From positions 682,001-746,000 of the forward strand of contig NZ_JALKCU010000002.1 in the NCBI RefSeq assembly GCF_023540835.1: a stretch of DNA of 64,000 bases, read 5' to 3'. Made by a program: the position numbers and the translations under genes. Below, piece by piece: positions 8,650-17,076 of the stretch (positions are counted from its first letter, which is position 1; every line of letters starts with the position of its first letter). This DNA comes from Marivivens geojensis. Lineage in GTDB: Bacteria; Pseudomonadota; Alphaproteobacteria; Rhodobacterales; Rhodobacteraceae. Under the pieces are notes generated by a model. The model was not told the origin of the DNA. It did no database searches and was given only the letters and a program-made list of their open reading frames with translations.

Positions 8650-8677
8650 AAAACCCCGGCGCTAAAGCCGGGGTTTT
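8650..8677 (-). terminator. Rho-independent terminator after ctaD
   Basis: AAAACCCCGGC and GCCGGGGTTTT form an 11-bp stem with a 6-nt loop starting 8 nt past the ctaD stop. The arms end in A and T runs, so the hairpin can act in both directions. Confidence 0.9.
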
Positions 8678-8684
8678 GCGTATC

Positions 8685-10358
8685 TTAGTGGGCGTGCTGT
8701 TTGTCCCAGTCTTCCTGCTTTGGCAGCTGCTCGAAGGTGTGCTCCGGCGGCGGCGATGGCAGGGTCCATTCCAGCGTGTCAGCGAACTCGCCCCACGGGT
8801 TCGGACGGGTCTCACGACGACCTGCAAGCAGGGTGTACGCAAGAACAACAATGAAGAAACAGAACGATGCGAAGGCGATGAATGCACCGATCGACGATAC
8901 GTAGTTCCACTGAGCGAATGCTTCTGGGTACTCGATGTAACGACGCGGCATACCCTGACGGCCCAAGAAGTGCTGCGGGAAGAAGGTCAGGTTTGCACCG
9001 ATGAACATCATCCAGAAGTGAAGCTTTGCAGCCCATTCCGGTGCAGCGCGGCCCGAGAATTTCGGCAGGTAGAAGTAGATACCTGCGAAGATCGCGAACA
9101 CAGCACCCAGCGACATCACGTAGTGGAAGTGAGCAACCACGTAGTAAGTATCGTGGTAAGCGCGGTCGACAGCTGCCTGCGACAGAACGATACCGGTCAC
9201 GCCGCCAACGGTGAAGAGGAACAAGAAGCCGAACGCCCAGAGCATCGGCGATTTGAACTCTACCGAACCGCCCCACATAGTCGCGATCCAAGAGAAGATC
9301 TTAACACCAGTCGGAACAGCGATAACCATCGTTGCGAGCATGAAGTAGGACTGCTGGCTCAGCGACATACCAACGGTGTACATGTGGTGTGCCCAAACAA
9401 CGAAGCCCAGAACACCGATTGCGACCATTGCGTAGACCATCGGGAGGTAGCCGAAGATCGGCTTTTTCGAGAAGGTCGAGATGATGTGGCTGATGATACC
9501 AAAGCCCGGGATGATGATGATGTACACTTCCGGGTGGCCGAAGAACCACAGGATGTGCTGATACAGGATCGGGTCACCACCGCCAGCAGGCTGGAAGAAC
9601 GAGGTACCGAAGTTACGGTCCATCAGGAGCATGGTGATTGCGCCGGCCAGAACAGGAAGCGACAGAAGGATCAGCCATGCAGTCACGAAGACCGACCATG
9701 CGAACAGCGGCACTTTGTGCAAGGTCATGCCCGGCGCGCGCATGTTGAGGAAGGTCGTGATGATATTAATCGCACCAAGGATCGACGACGCACCAGAGAC
9801 GTGAACCGCGAAAATCGCGAGGTCCATGGAGTAGCCGCCTTCAGAAGTCGACAGCGGCGGGTAGAGAACCCAGCCAACGCCCGAACCGAGCTGACCGTTG
9901 CCACCCGGCGACAGCATGGACGCAACGCCCAGCGCAACACCAGCAACATACATCCAGAACGACAGGTTGTTCATGCGTGGGAACGACATGTCCGGAGCGC
10001 CGATTTGCAGCGGCATAAGGTAGTTGCCGAAGCCACCGAATAGAGCGGGGATAACCACGAAGAACATCATCAGAACACCGTGATAGGTGATCATAACGTT
10101 CCAGAGGTGACCGTTCGGCGTACAGGGCGCCGAAGCGTCCGCGATGAAACGCGCACCTTCAAGGCACATGTACTGAACGCCCGGATGCATCAACTCGAGA
10201 CGCATGTAGACGGTAAAGGCGACCGAGATGAAACCTACGATACCCGATACGAACAGGTACATAATCCCGATGTCTTTGTGGTTGGTGGACATGAACCAAC
10301 GGGTAAAGAAGCCCCGTTCGTCGTGATGTTCATGGCCATGGATGGCTGCATCTGCCAT
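8685..10358 (-). CDS. ctaD: Cytochrome c oxidase subunit I (aa3 type)
   Basis: Catalytic heme-copper subunit of the aa3 terminal oxidase, 557 residues, twelve predicted membrane helices. It reduces oxygen at the heme a3/CuB centre and pumps protons. Visible landmarks are the heme a ligand in MITYHGVLM, the CuB/Tyr helix [10 protein letters not shown], the HH pair in WAHHMYTVG and the late helix [12 protein letters not shown] at 10358 follows GGGGAG at proper spacing. The gene stands alone between a strong terminator and a 355-bp upstream region with an FNR-like box; ctaC and ctaE are not in the window. In Rhodobacterales subunit I is often separate from the other subunit genes. Confidence 0.98.
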   Translation of the reverse strand: MADAAIHGHEHHDERGFFTRWFMSTNHKDIGIMYLFVSGIVGFISVAFTVYMRLELMHPGVQYMCLEGARFIADASAPCTPNGHLWNVMITYHGVLMMFFVVIPALFGGFGNYLMPLQIGAPDMSFPRMNNLSFWMYVAGVALGVASMLSPGGNGQLGSGVGWVLYPPLSTSEGGYSMDLAIFAVHVSGASSILGAINIITTFLNMRAPGMTLHKVPLFAWSVFVTAWLILLSLPVLAGAITMLLMDRNFGTSFFQPAGGGDPILYQHILWFFGHPEVYIIIIPGFGIISHIISTFSKKPIFGYLPMVYAMVAIGVLGFVVWAHHMYTVGMSLSQQSYFMLATMVIAVPTGVKIFSWIATMWGGSVEFKSPMLWAFGFLFLFTVGGVTGIVLSQAAVDRAYHDTYYVVAHFHYVMSLGAVFAIFAGIYFYLPKFSGRAAPEWAAKLHFWMMFIGANLTFFPQHFLGRQGMPRRYIEYPEAFAQWNYVSSIGAFIAFASFCFFIVVLAYTLLAGRRETRPNPWGEFADTLEWTLPSPPPEHTFEQLPKQEDWDKQHAH

Positions 10359-10713
10359 GTGGCTCTCCCCTTTTGGTCAAATCATGAACGGACCGAGTCA
10401 TGGACTCCGCCCGGGCTTTGGGGAGGTTCTAGTGCCTCAACGCGCTTTCGGCAATATTCGAAAGGTCTAATACGTTGAGATATTATGGCGCACCCCATCC
10501 GCAGGGGAGGTAGCGTCAGGGGGCGCCGTGGGTTCACGATGCCATTCGTACCCCCTGAAAACTTTGATGCATGTCAAATTTTACATATCCAAAAAGATTT
10601 TTTTCACGAACATCCTTCGAATTGGGCGCTAACGGGACTGTTAGGTCAGCCCTATTGACTTAATGACAGGCCAGATCAATTCTCAAACATCGCAGACCCC
10701 ACGGGAGGGAATC
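10359..10713. other. 355-bp divergent intergenic region (ctaD / aminotransferase)
   Basis: No gene is recognised. It holds an FNR-like box at 10564-10577 and an 8-bp inverted repeat TCAGGGGG (10516-10523) / CCCCCTGA (10551-10558) that could form a hairpin in the ctaD leader. On the plus strand TTGACT (10655-10660) is a possible -35 element for the aminotransferase with a poor -10. The ctaD side thus has an unusually long potential leader. Confidence 0.6.
10564..10577. promoter_or_regulatory. FNR/FnrL-like box upstream of ctaD
   Basis: TTGATGCATGTCAA matches the FNR consensus TTGAT-N4-ATCAA with one mismatch. It lies 206 bp upstream of the ctaD start codon. FnrL controls respiratory genes by oxygen in Rhodobacter; control of this gene is inferred. 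Confidence 0.5.
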
Positions 10714-11925
10714 ATGGACTGGGAACAGGTTTTCGCAACGCGCCAATCACGGATGAAGGCGTCTGAAATCCGCGAATTGCTCAAACTTCTGGACCAGCCT
10801 GATATTATTTCTTTTGCGGGCGGCATTCCTGACCCCGCACTTTTCCCAAAAGAGGCCTTTGCTGACGCCTTTGCGGACCTGTTTAGCGGCCTTCAGGCTG
10901 AACAAGCACTCCAATACTCCGTCTCCGAAGGCTATCTGCCGCTTCGCGATTGGATCGCCGGTCAGATGCGCGACATCGGGATCGACTGCACCACTGACAA
11001 CATTCTGATCACATCGGGATCACAACAAGCCTTGGATTACTTGGGCAAACTGTTCCTATCTCCTGGAGATACAGCTTTGGTGGGTTGGCCCACATATATG
11101 GGCGCACTCGGGGCATTTAACGCCTACGAACCCTCATATGACCGTCTAGACCCAGCCTCAAACCGCTCTGCGGCGGACTATGTTGCCTCTGCCGAAGACG
11201 CTGGTGGCGAGGTGAAATTCGCCTACACCAGTTCTGACTTTGCTAACCCCACAGGGATCACATTGGATGAACGCGCACGGAATGCCCTGCTCGATCTGGC
11301 AGAATCCCTCGATATCCCTGTGATCGAAGACGCCGCGTATCAAGGCTTGCGGTATGATGGCGAGGCGGTCCCACCGATCCTCGCGCTCGACATTCAGCGG
11401 TCGGGCGGGATTGAGAATACACGCACTATATACTGTGGCAGTTTCTCCAAAACGCTCGCCCCTGGTCTGCGCGTTGGTTGGGCCGTTGCGGCAAAGCCCG
11501 TGATCCAGCGTCTCGTCCTGATCAAACAGGCGGCGGACTTGCACTCCTCTACCCTGAACCAAATCGCGATTCATCGCGTCGCCAAGGATGGTTTTGCCGA
11601 TCAGGTCGCCAAACTGCGCGACGTGTATTCGAGCCGTCGCGACAACATGCTCGCCGCGCTCGAACGTGAAATGCCCGAAGGTGTGACTTGGACCCGTCCC
11701 GAAGGCGGCATGTTCGTATGGATCACCCTGCCCGCTCACATTGACGGCGCCACGCTTCTCGCCCAATCGCTTGAAACGGAACGTGTCGCATTCGTGCCCG
11801 GTCGGGCCTTTTTCGCGGATGGGTCCAACGGAAATACGATCCGCCTGTCTTTCTCGTGCGCCCGCCCACCCGAAATCAACGAAGGTATCGCCCGCTTAGG
11901 TCGCCTGATCCGATCTGTCGCCTAA
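10714..11925 (+). CDS. PLP-dependent aminotransferase, class I/II (MocR/2-aminoadipate type)
   Basis: Cytosolic fold-type I aminotransferase of 403 residues. ATG at 10714 is preceded by GGGAGGG; an in-frame ATG at 10663 has no ribosome site and is rejected. Recognisable blocks are ISFAGGIPDPALFP at the N-terminus, the ITSGSQQALD cofactor-binding segment, NPTG in the middle, and the Schiff-base Lys in GSFSKTLAPGLRVGW. The C-terminus carries the substrate Arg in RLSFSC. This subfamily includes 2-aminoadipate and branched-chain or aromatic aminotransferases; the exact substrate cannot be decided. The gene stands alone, ending in a shared bidirectional terminator at 11936-11970. Confidence 0.93.
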   Translation: MDWEQVFATRQSRMKASEIRELLKLLDQPDIISFAGGIPDPALFPKEAFADAFADLFSGLQAEQALQYSVSEGYLPLRDWIAGQMRDIGIDCTTDNILITSGSQQALDYLGKLFLSPGDTALVGWPTYMGALGAFNAYEPSYDRLDPASNRSAADYVASAEDAGGEVKFAYTSSDFANPTGITLDERARNALLDLAESLDIPVIEDAAYQGLRYDGEAVPPILALDIQRSGGIENTRTIYCGSFSKTLAPGLRVGWAVAAKPVIQRLVLIKQAADLHSSTLNQIAIHRVAKDGFADQVAKLRDVYSSRRDNMLAALEREMPEGVTWTRPEGGMFVWITLPAHIDGATLLAQSLETERVAFVPGRAFFADGSNGNTIRLSFSCARPPEINEGIARLGRLIRSVA

Positions 11926-11935
11926 GACAGCAGAA

Positions 11936-11970
11936 ACAAAAAGGGGGGCCAGCGCCCCCCAATTTTTTAT
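11936..11970. terminator. Bidirectional terminator
   Basis: GGGGGGC (11943-11949) pairs with GCCCCCC (11954-11960), flanked by an A-run on the left and ATTTTTTA on the right. It serves the aminotransferase gene (plus) and the convergent YqeY-like gene (minus), whose last codons overlap the T-run. Confidence 0.88.
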
Positions 11971-12425
11971 CCCAGTTTTGCTTTGACCATCGGGCCAACA
12001 GCGCCAAAGTCCATTTGGCCGGTGTATTTGGCTTTAAGAGCCCCCATGACCTTGCCCATGTCGCGGATCGACTCCGCACCAACTTCGGCCATGGCCGCAG
12101 TAATCGCGGCATCAACTTCAGCATCATCCAGCTGACGCGGCAGGAAATCTTCGATCACACTGATCTCGCCACGCTCTTTTTCTGCCAGTTCAAGCCGGCC
12201 ACCTTCTTCGTATTGGCGAGCGCTTTCCTGACGTTGTTTTACCATTTTGCCGAGGATCGCGAGAACCTCATCATCACCGATGACCGACTCTTCACCATCC
12301 CCACGAGCAGCAATTTCGCGGTCCTTGATCGCAGCACTGATCAAACGAAGTGTCGAAAGACGTCCCGCGTCCTTCGCCTTCATCGCTTCCTTGAGCGCCG
12401 CGTTAATCCGTTCACGCATGTCCAT
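11967..12425 (-). CDS. GatB/YqeY domain-containing protein
   Basis: Soluble protein of 152 residues consisting only of the YqeY helical domain related to the tRNA-binding tail of the GatB amidotransferase subunit. The family pattern is clear: MRERINAALKEAMKAKD, then TLRLISAAIKDREI, and the C-terminal GKVMGALKAKYTGQMD. Exact role unknown; a tRNA-related function is presumed by homology. ATG at 12425, with a divergent 151-bp gap to carA. YqeY proteins commonly neighbour carA or dnaG/rpoD in alphaproteobacteria, which fits. Confidence 0.92.
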   Translation of the reverse strand: MDMRERINAALKEAMKAKDAGRLSTLRLISAAIKDREIAARGDGEESVIGDDEVLAILGKMVKQRQESARQYEEGGRLELAEKERGEISVIEDFLPRQLDDAEVDAAITAAMAEVGAESIRDMGKVMGALKAKYTGQMDFGAVGPMVKAKLG

Positions 12426-12516
12426 CCCGTTCCCCTTGCGAGCGATAACATCCGCGCAGCTTTACCTGTCCTATCCGTTCGTGACAACCTCATCTGAGGC
12501 TTGGAACGTTACGGCC

Positions 12517-12545
12517 TTGACCCTATGGTGGCTCATGCCTAGTAA
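12517..12545 (+). promoter_or_regulatory. Putative sigma-70 promoter of carA
   Basis: TTGACC (12517-12522), a 17-bp spacer and TAGTAA (12540-12545) resemble the housekeeping promoter and would give a short leader of about 25 nt before the carA ATG at 12577. Confidence 0.5.
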
Positions 12546-12576
12546 CGCAGCAATTTGACCATAAGGAGTCGCTGCC

Positions 12577-13737
12577 ATGCCGAACGGAACCGCCCAAAAA
12601 CCGACCGCCTGCCTCGCGCTAGCTGATGGCACTCTGTTTTATGGTAAGGGGTTCGGCGCGACGGGCCAGACCACCGCAGAGCTTTGCTTTAACACAGCGA
12701 TGACGGGATATCAGGAAATCATGACCGATCCGTCCTACGCCGGACAGATCGTCACCTTTACCTTCCCCCACATCGGCAACACTGGCGTCACCGAAGAAGA
12801 CGACGAAACAGCCGATCCTGTTTCGGCTGGCATGGTTGTCAAATGGGACCCGACCGAGCCGTCGAACTGGCGCGCTACCGAAGAGCTGACCGCTTGGCTC
12901 ACCAAGAAAGGTCGCATCGGTATTGGCGGCATCGACACCCGTCGTCTGACCCGCGCCATCCGTCAGCAAGGTGCACCGCATGTCGCTCTCGCTCACGATC
13001 CCGAAGGAAACTTCGACGCTGAGGCGCTCGTCGCTGCGGCACGTGGGTTTAAAGGTCTGGTTGGTCTCGACCTCGCCAAAGATGTGACCTGCGCACAATC
13101 CTACAAATGGAACGAAATGCGTTGGGCTTGGCCAGACGGCTATCAGCCGAACACCGCACCAAAACACAAGGTCGTTGCTGTCGACTACGGCGCAAAGCGT
13201 AACATCCTACGCTGCCTTGCCTCCGCGGGCTGTGACGTGACCGTTTTGCCTGCGACCGCAACCGCAGAAGACGTTCTGTCCCACAATCCTGATGGTGTGT
13301 TCCTGTCGAACGGCCCTGGTGACCCAGCTGCGACTGGCGAATACGCCGTTCCGATGATCAAACAGGTTCTCGACACCACTGACCTACCTGTCTTTGGTAT
13401 TTGCCTCGGTCACCAAATGCTGGCGCTCGCGCTCGGCGCGAAGACCGTGAAAATGAACCACGGTCACCACGGCGCGAACCACCCTGTCAAAGACAAAGAT
13501 ACAGGCAAGGTTGAAATCACATCGATGAACCACGGCTTTACCGTGGACAGCCAAACGCTGCCTGAAGGTGTTGTTGAAACCCACATCTCGCTGTTTGACG
13601 GATCGAACTGCGGCATCCGCATGGCTGATCGTCCGGTGTTCTCGGTCCAGCACCACCCAGAGGCATCGCCGGGTCCGCAGGACAGCTTCTACCTGTTTGA
13701 GCGTTTCGCCGATGCTATGGAAGCACGCAAAGCGTGA
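12577..13737 (+). CDS. carA: Carbamoyl-phosphate synthase small subunit
   Basis: Glutaminase subunit, 386 residues, which releases ammonia from glutamine for the large subunit CarB in arginine and pyrimidine synthesis. The N-terminal CPSase domain has FNTAMTGYQEIMTDPSY. The class I glutamine amidotransferase domain follows: ALSNGPGDP-like block (FLSNGPGDP), the nucleophile Cys in FGICLGHQ, and the His/Glu pair in HHPEASPGP. ATG at 12577 follows AAGGAG. carB is not in the window. A terminator at 13772-13805 ends the unit and its 3' arm contains the ribosome site of the next gene. Confidence 0.98.
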   Translation: MPNGTAQKPTACLALADGTLFYGKGFGATGQTTAELCFNTAMTGYQEIMTDPSYAGQIVTFTFPHIGNTGVTEEDDETADPVSAGMVVKWDPTEPSNWRATEELTAWLTKKGRIGIGGIDTRRLTRAIRQQGAPHVALAHDPEGNFDAEALVAAARGFKGLVGLDLAKDVTCAQSYKWNEMRWAWPDGYQPNTAPKHKVVAVDYGAKRNILRCLASAGCDVTVLPATATAEDVLSHNPDGVFLSNGPGDPAATGEYAVPMIKQVLDTTDLPVFGICLGHQMLALALGAKTVKMNHGHHGANHPVKDKDTGKVEITSMNHGFTVDSQTLPEGVVETHISLFDGSNCGIRMADRPVFSVQHHPEASPGPQDSFYLFERFADAMEARKA

Positions 13738-13771
13738 TCCCGTTAACGCCGCTTTAAGTCGAAATAGAGTG

Positions 13772-13805
13772 AACTCCCGCCTGAAAAGTCGGGAGTTTTC
13801 TTTTT
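13772..13805 (+). terminator. carA terminator overlapping ribosome site of the next gene
   Basis: AACTCCCG (13772-13779) pairs with CGGGAGTT (13790-13797), followed by TTCTTTTT. The GGGAG of the downstream arm lies 7 nt before the TTG at 13804 that opens the glycosyltransferase frame, so terminator and ribosome site are physically the same. Confidence 0.85.
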
Positions 13806-15651
13806 GCACCACACGCGCAGTTTCAACACGGCTTTGGCCCAACCCCTTGCTCCGTCACTAAGCCCACTGGGTAAAGAGGTGATCCGCCGTGGGTTCGCCT
13901 CTGCCCAGCGCGTGGCGCTCGCCGAACGGGATGCGAGCAGACAGGGCTGCCGATTGGCCGATACCTTGCGTCTGCGACTGTCGATTAGCGCGGCCAAAAT
14001 GGCCGAGGTTGAGGCCGCCATTGCAGGTGTCGGCGTGGTTGATCCGTGCAAGCATAAACCCGACACGCGGCTTCTGCATCAAATCGGCGCAACCTACTGT
14101 ATCGAAAATGCCATTCTTCCGTGGAGGTCTATGGCGGGCGAAGTCATCATTCTCACCTCTCGCCCCGAAGATTTTGCCCGCCACCGCGAAAAACTATCCT
14201 CGCAACTCGGTGCAATTCGGTGGGCTGTGACGACCGAAGCTGCGCTTCACGCCGCAATTCGCTCCTGCGCCAATGACACTCTAGCCCGCCTTGCCGAAGA
14301 AAAAGTAGCGAGCGAGGAAAGCTGCCGCGGCTGGAATGCCCGTCAGGCGGCGAATGTCACGCTGAGCCTTATCGCGTTTGCCATCGCCAGCCTCTTTGCG
14401 TGGTTTGGGCCGACCGCGATTGCACTCTTTGGTGTCATGCTATTTTGGACCGTTGCCAATACCGCGCTCAAGGCTGCCGCCGTCATCATGCAATTCCGCC
14501 CAGACGCAAAGCCGGCGGCCCCAACCACGCCCCATCGCTTACCAATCGTGACGATCATGGTGCCGCTCTATCACGAAAGCGAAATCGCGGTGCGTTTGGT
14601 GAACCGTCTGTCGGCCTTGGACTATCCCCACGATCTGCTCGACGTGTGTCTCTTGCTCGAAGCTGACGATCAAATGACACGGCAAGCCTTGCTGGCGACC
14701 ACCCTTCCCCGGTTCATGCGGGCTATCGTTGTGCCCCAAGGGACAGTGAAAACGAAACCGCGCGCGCTGAACTACGGACTGTCCTTTGCCAGAGGGTCCA
14801 TCATTGGCGTTTACGATGCCGAGGACGCCCCCGACCCGCAGCAAATCCGCGCGATTGTCGCCCGCTTTGCCGCTGTCGGACCAGAGGTCGCCTGCCTCCA
14901 AGGGATGCTCGACTTCTACAACGCTAAAACCAACTGGCTGTCGCGTTGCTTCGCGCTGGAATACGCCACATGGTTTCGCGTCATCCTCCCCGGTCTCGAA
15001 CGCCTCGGTTTTCTGATACCCCTTGGCGGCACCACGCTATTTTTCCGACGATCGGTTCTAGAAAAGCTTGGCGGTTGGGATGCGCATAACGTGACAGAGG
15101 ACGCGGATTTGGGAGTCCGCTTTGCCCGACATGGCTATCGCACTGAAATCGTTCGAACTGTCACGGGTGAAGAGGCCAACAGCCACGTCTGGCCGTGGAT
15201 CAAACAACGTTCACGATGGCTCAAAGGTTATGCGATCACTTATGGTGTTCACATGCGCAACCCGCGCCAATTGCTCTGCGATCTTGGTTGGCGAAAATTC
15301 TTAGGGTTTCAGGTGCAGTTCCTCGGCACGCTGACCCAATTCGTAACTGCCCCCATGATGTGGAGCTTTTGGGCGATCCCTCTCGGCTTTTGGCATCCAG
15401 TCAGAGAGGTTCTTCCACCGTCAGGCTTGATCACGCTCTCAGTTCTATTCGCGACCTCCGAAGCCGTCCACCTTACCGCTGCCATCCTCGGGGCTAGAGC
15501 ATCGAGACGGCTGTGGCTTTTGCCGTGGGTGCCGACACTGCACCTCTATTTCCCCCTCGCCAGCCTCGCAGCTTACAAAGGGTTAGGTGAACTCCTGCAC
15601 CGCCCGTTTTACTGGGACAAGACGGCGCATGGGAAATTCGGTGGAGCTTAG
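13804..15651 (+). CDS. Cellulose-synthase-like family 2 glycosyltransferase with N-terminal extension
   Basis: Probable membrane glycosyltransferase, up to 615 residues. The first 170 residues form a soluble domain resembling the GspE/MshE N-terminal fold (tentative). Two membrane helices lie near 180-220. The GT2 core has the processive-enzyme motifs: D in LLEADDQ, DxD in YDAEDAP, TED in NVTEDADLG and the (Q/R)xxRW-type QRSRW. Further helices close the protein. Such enzymes polymerise a surface polysaccharide in the inner membrane; the product is unknown. The start is uncertain: TTG at 13804 has GGGAG in the carA terminator, while GTG at 13879 lacks spacing. Its stop overlaps the convergent GntR stop by 4 nt. 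Confidence 0.85.
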   Translation: MHHTRSFNTALAQPLAPSLSPLGKEVIRRGFASAQRVALAERDASRQGCRLADTLRLRLSISAAKMAEVEAAIAGVGVVDPCKHKPDTRLLHQIGATYCIENAILPWRSMAGEVIILTSRPEDFARHREKLSSQLGAIRWAVTTEAALHAAIRSCANDTLARLAEEKVASEESCRGWNARQAANVTLSLIAFAIASLFAWFGPTAIALFGVMLFWTVANTALKAAAVIMQFRPDAKPAAPTTPHRLPIVTIMVPLYHESEIAVRLVNRLSALDYPHDLLDVCLLLEADDQMTRQALLATTLPRFMRAIVVPQGTVKTKPRALNYGLSFARGSIIGVYDAEDAPDPQQIRAIVARFAAVGPEVACLQGMLDFYNAKTNWLSRCFALEYATWFRVILPGLERLGFLIPLGGTTLFFRRSVLEKLGGWDAHNVTEDADLGVRFARHGYRTEIVRTVTGEEANSHVWPWIKQRSRWLKGYAITYGVHMRNPRQLLCDLGWRKFLGFQVQFLGTLTQFVTAPMMWSFWAIPLGFWHPVREVLPPSGLITLSVLFATSEAVHLTAAILGARASRRLWLLPWVPTLHLYFPLASLAAYKGLGELLHRPFYWDKTAHGKFGGA

Positions 15652-16298
15652 CTGTTTTCGACCTTCGCTGCGTCTAGCTTCAATCGCGTGACAAAAGCCT
15701 TTGAGATGTGTTCACGCAGAGCCTTATCTGCTGCATCCCCATCACCTGCCGCAATTGCTTCTACGATCGCATCATGTTCAGCAAGCGCATCATCACCGCG
15801 CCCCTCTGCTGCCAGCGATGTCGTTGCAAGCAAAGCCATCGATCGATGCACGAGGTCGAGCTGTTGGACCAAGAACCGATTGTGTGACGCAAGGTGGATC
15901 TGTTTGTGGAACCGCTTGTTCGCACGGCTGAGCGCAGACGGATCGCCAAGCAACTTGCGGTCAGCCTGAACCATATCTTTCAACACTCGAATTTCTTCGG
16001 GTGTGGCGTGCCGCGCAGCTAAACGCGCCGCCAACCCTTCGAGTTCGCCACGCACTACATACAACTCTGCCATTTGCGTATGATCTAAGGACGCAACAAT
16101 CAGCGACCGACCATCACGGGTCAGCAAGCTCTGCGTCTCAAGACGCTGGAGCGCCTCGCGGATGGGAGTCCGCGACACACCGAACCGATCTGCAAGGTCA
16201 CTTTCCACCAACCGGTCACCCGGCTTGTAGATGTGGCTGTCGATTGCCTCGAGAATCAATTGGTAGGCGTCTTTTTGGGCGTGTTTAGGGTCTTGCAT
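15648..16298 (-). CDS. GntR family transcriptional regulator (FCD/FadR subfamily)
   Basis: Metabolite-responsive DNA-binding protein of about 216 residues. An N-terminal winged helix (residues about 8-72, with VSRTPIREALQRLE as the recognition segment) is followed by an all-helical FCD ligand domain. That domain keeps the metal-binding pattern: D/R at the start of its first helices, H in FHKQIHLASHN and the AEHDAIVEAI helix. Start is ATG at 16298; a GTG at 16304 is possible. No catabolic genes sit beside it, so its target and effector (usually an organic acid) cannot be inferred from context. Confidence 0.92.
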   Translation of the reverse strand: MQDPKHAQKDAYQLILEAIDSHIYKPGDRLVESDLADRFGVSRTPIREALQRLETQSLLTRDGRSLIVASLDHTQMAELYVVRGELEGLAARLAARHATPEEIRVLKDMVQADRKLLGDPSALSRANKRFHKQIHLASHNRFLVQQLDLVHRSMALLATTSLAAEGRGDDALAEHDAIVEAIAAGDGDAADKALREHISKAFVTRLKLDAAKVENS

Positions 16299-16401
16299 GG
16301 CCACTTTCGTCTTAATGAGTGTTAGAGCCTAGTCATCATTTCGCCCCGCAATCAAGCCAAAGCCGTTGCAGGCGTCAATGCGTCGCTTTACCTGTGTCGT
16401 C

Positions 16402-17046
16402 ATGGTTGCTGCATCTTTCAAACATGTCCGCGCGTGGGTCTTTGATTTGGACAACACGCTCTACCCACCCTCGGCTCGGCTTTTCGACCAGATCGAAGTC
16501 AAAATGACCGACTATGTGGCGAAGGCGTTGAACGTTTCAACAGAGGTGGCCGACCACCTGCGCGACACTTATTGGAAGCGATACGGGACCACGCTAGCGG
16601 GGCTAATGGCCGAACATTCGATTGACCCCGACCCTTACCTCGAAGCGGTGCATGATATCGATTTTTCGGTGCTGTCGCCCGATCCAACCCTTGCTGCGCG
16701 GATTGACGCGCTCCCTGGTCGTAAGGTCGTCTACACGAACGGCGCGCGTCCCTATGCGCTCAAAGTGTTAGAGGCACGTGGACTGACGGGGTTATTTGAT
16801 GCGGTCTACGGCGTTGAACACGCGGGCTATCGCCCCAAACCCGAACAAGCCGCCTTTGAGGCGATCTTTGCACTCGACAATCTAGCGCCCGAATTCGGCG
16901 CAATGTTCGAAGACGATGTTCGCAACCTCGCGGTCCCTCATGCATTAGGAATGCGCACTGTTCACGTAGGCCCTGATCCGTTGCCAGCTCCGCATATTCA
17001 TCATCATACCGATGATCTCTCGGATTTTCTGTCGCAGGTGATCTAA
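16402..17046 (+). CDS. Pyrimidine 5'-nucleotidase-like HAD hydrolase
   Basis: Soluble HAD-superfamily phosphatase, 214 residues, of the SDT1/pyrimidine 5'-nucleotidase group. Motif I is WVFDLDNTLYPP with both catalytic aspartates, motif II is VVYTNG, the conserved Lys is in GYRPKPEQAAF and motif IV is MFEDDVRNL. I place the start at ATG 16402 because relatives begin a few residues before motif I; ATG 16378 is an alternative. It precedes the UbiH-like gene by 30 bp on the same strand and may share a transcript with it. Substrate is assumed to be UMP/CMP-like nucleotides. Confidence 0.9.
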   Translation: MVAASFKHVRAWVFDLDNTLYPPSARLFDQIEVKMTDYVAKALNVSTEVADHLRDTYWKRYGTTLAGLMAEHSIDPDPYLEAVHDIDFSVLSPDPTLAARIDALPGRKVVYTNGARPYALKVLEARGLTGLFDAVYGVEHAGYRPKPEQAAFEAIFALDNLAPEFGAMFEDDVRNLAVPHALGMRTVHVGPDPLPAPHIHHHTDDLSDFLSQVI

Positions 17047-17076
17047 CAGACCTTTCCCCTCCTCTTAGACAGGCCT

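Noticed and set aside
8505-10043. Plus-strand frame of 512 codons
   Set aside because: Antisense of ctaD; composition is unlike any protein and no ribosome site is present.
10655-10683. Promoter for the aminotransferase gene
   Set aside because: TTGACT is good but the -10 (AATTCT) is poor, so I do not list it as a feature.
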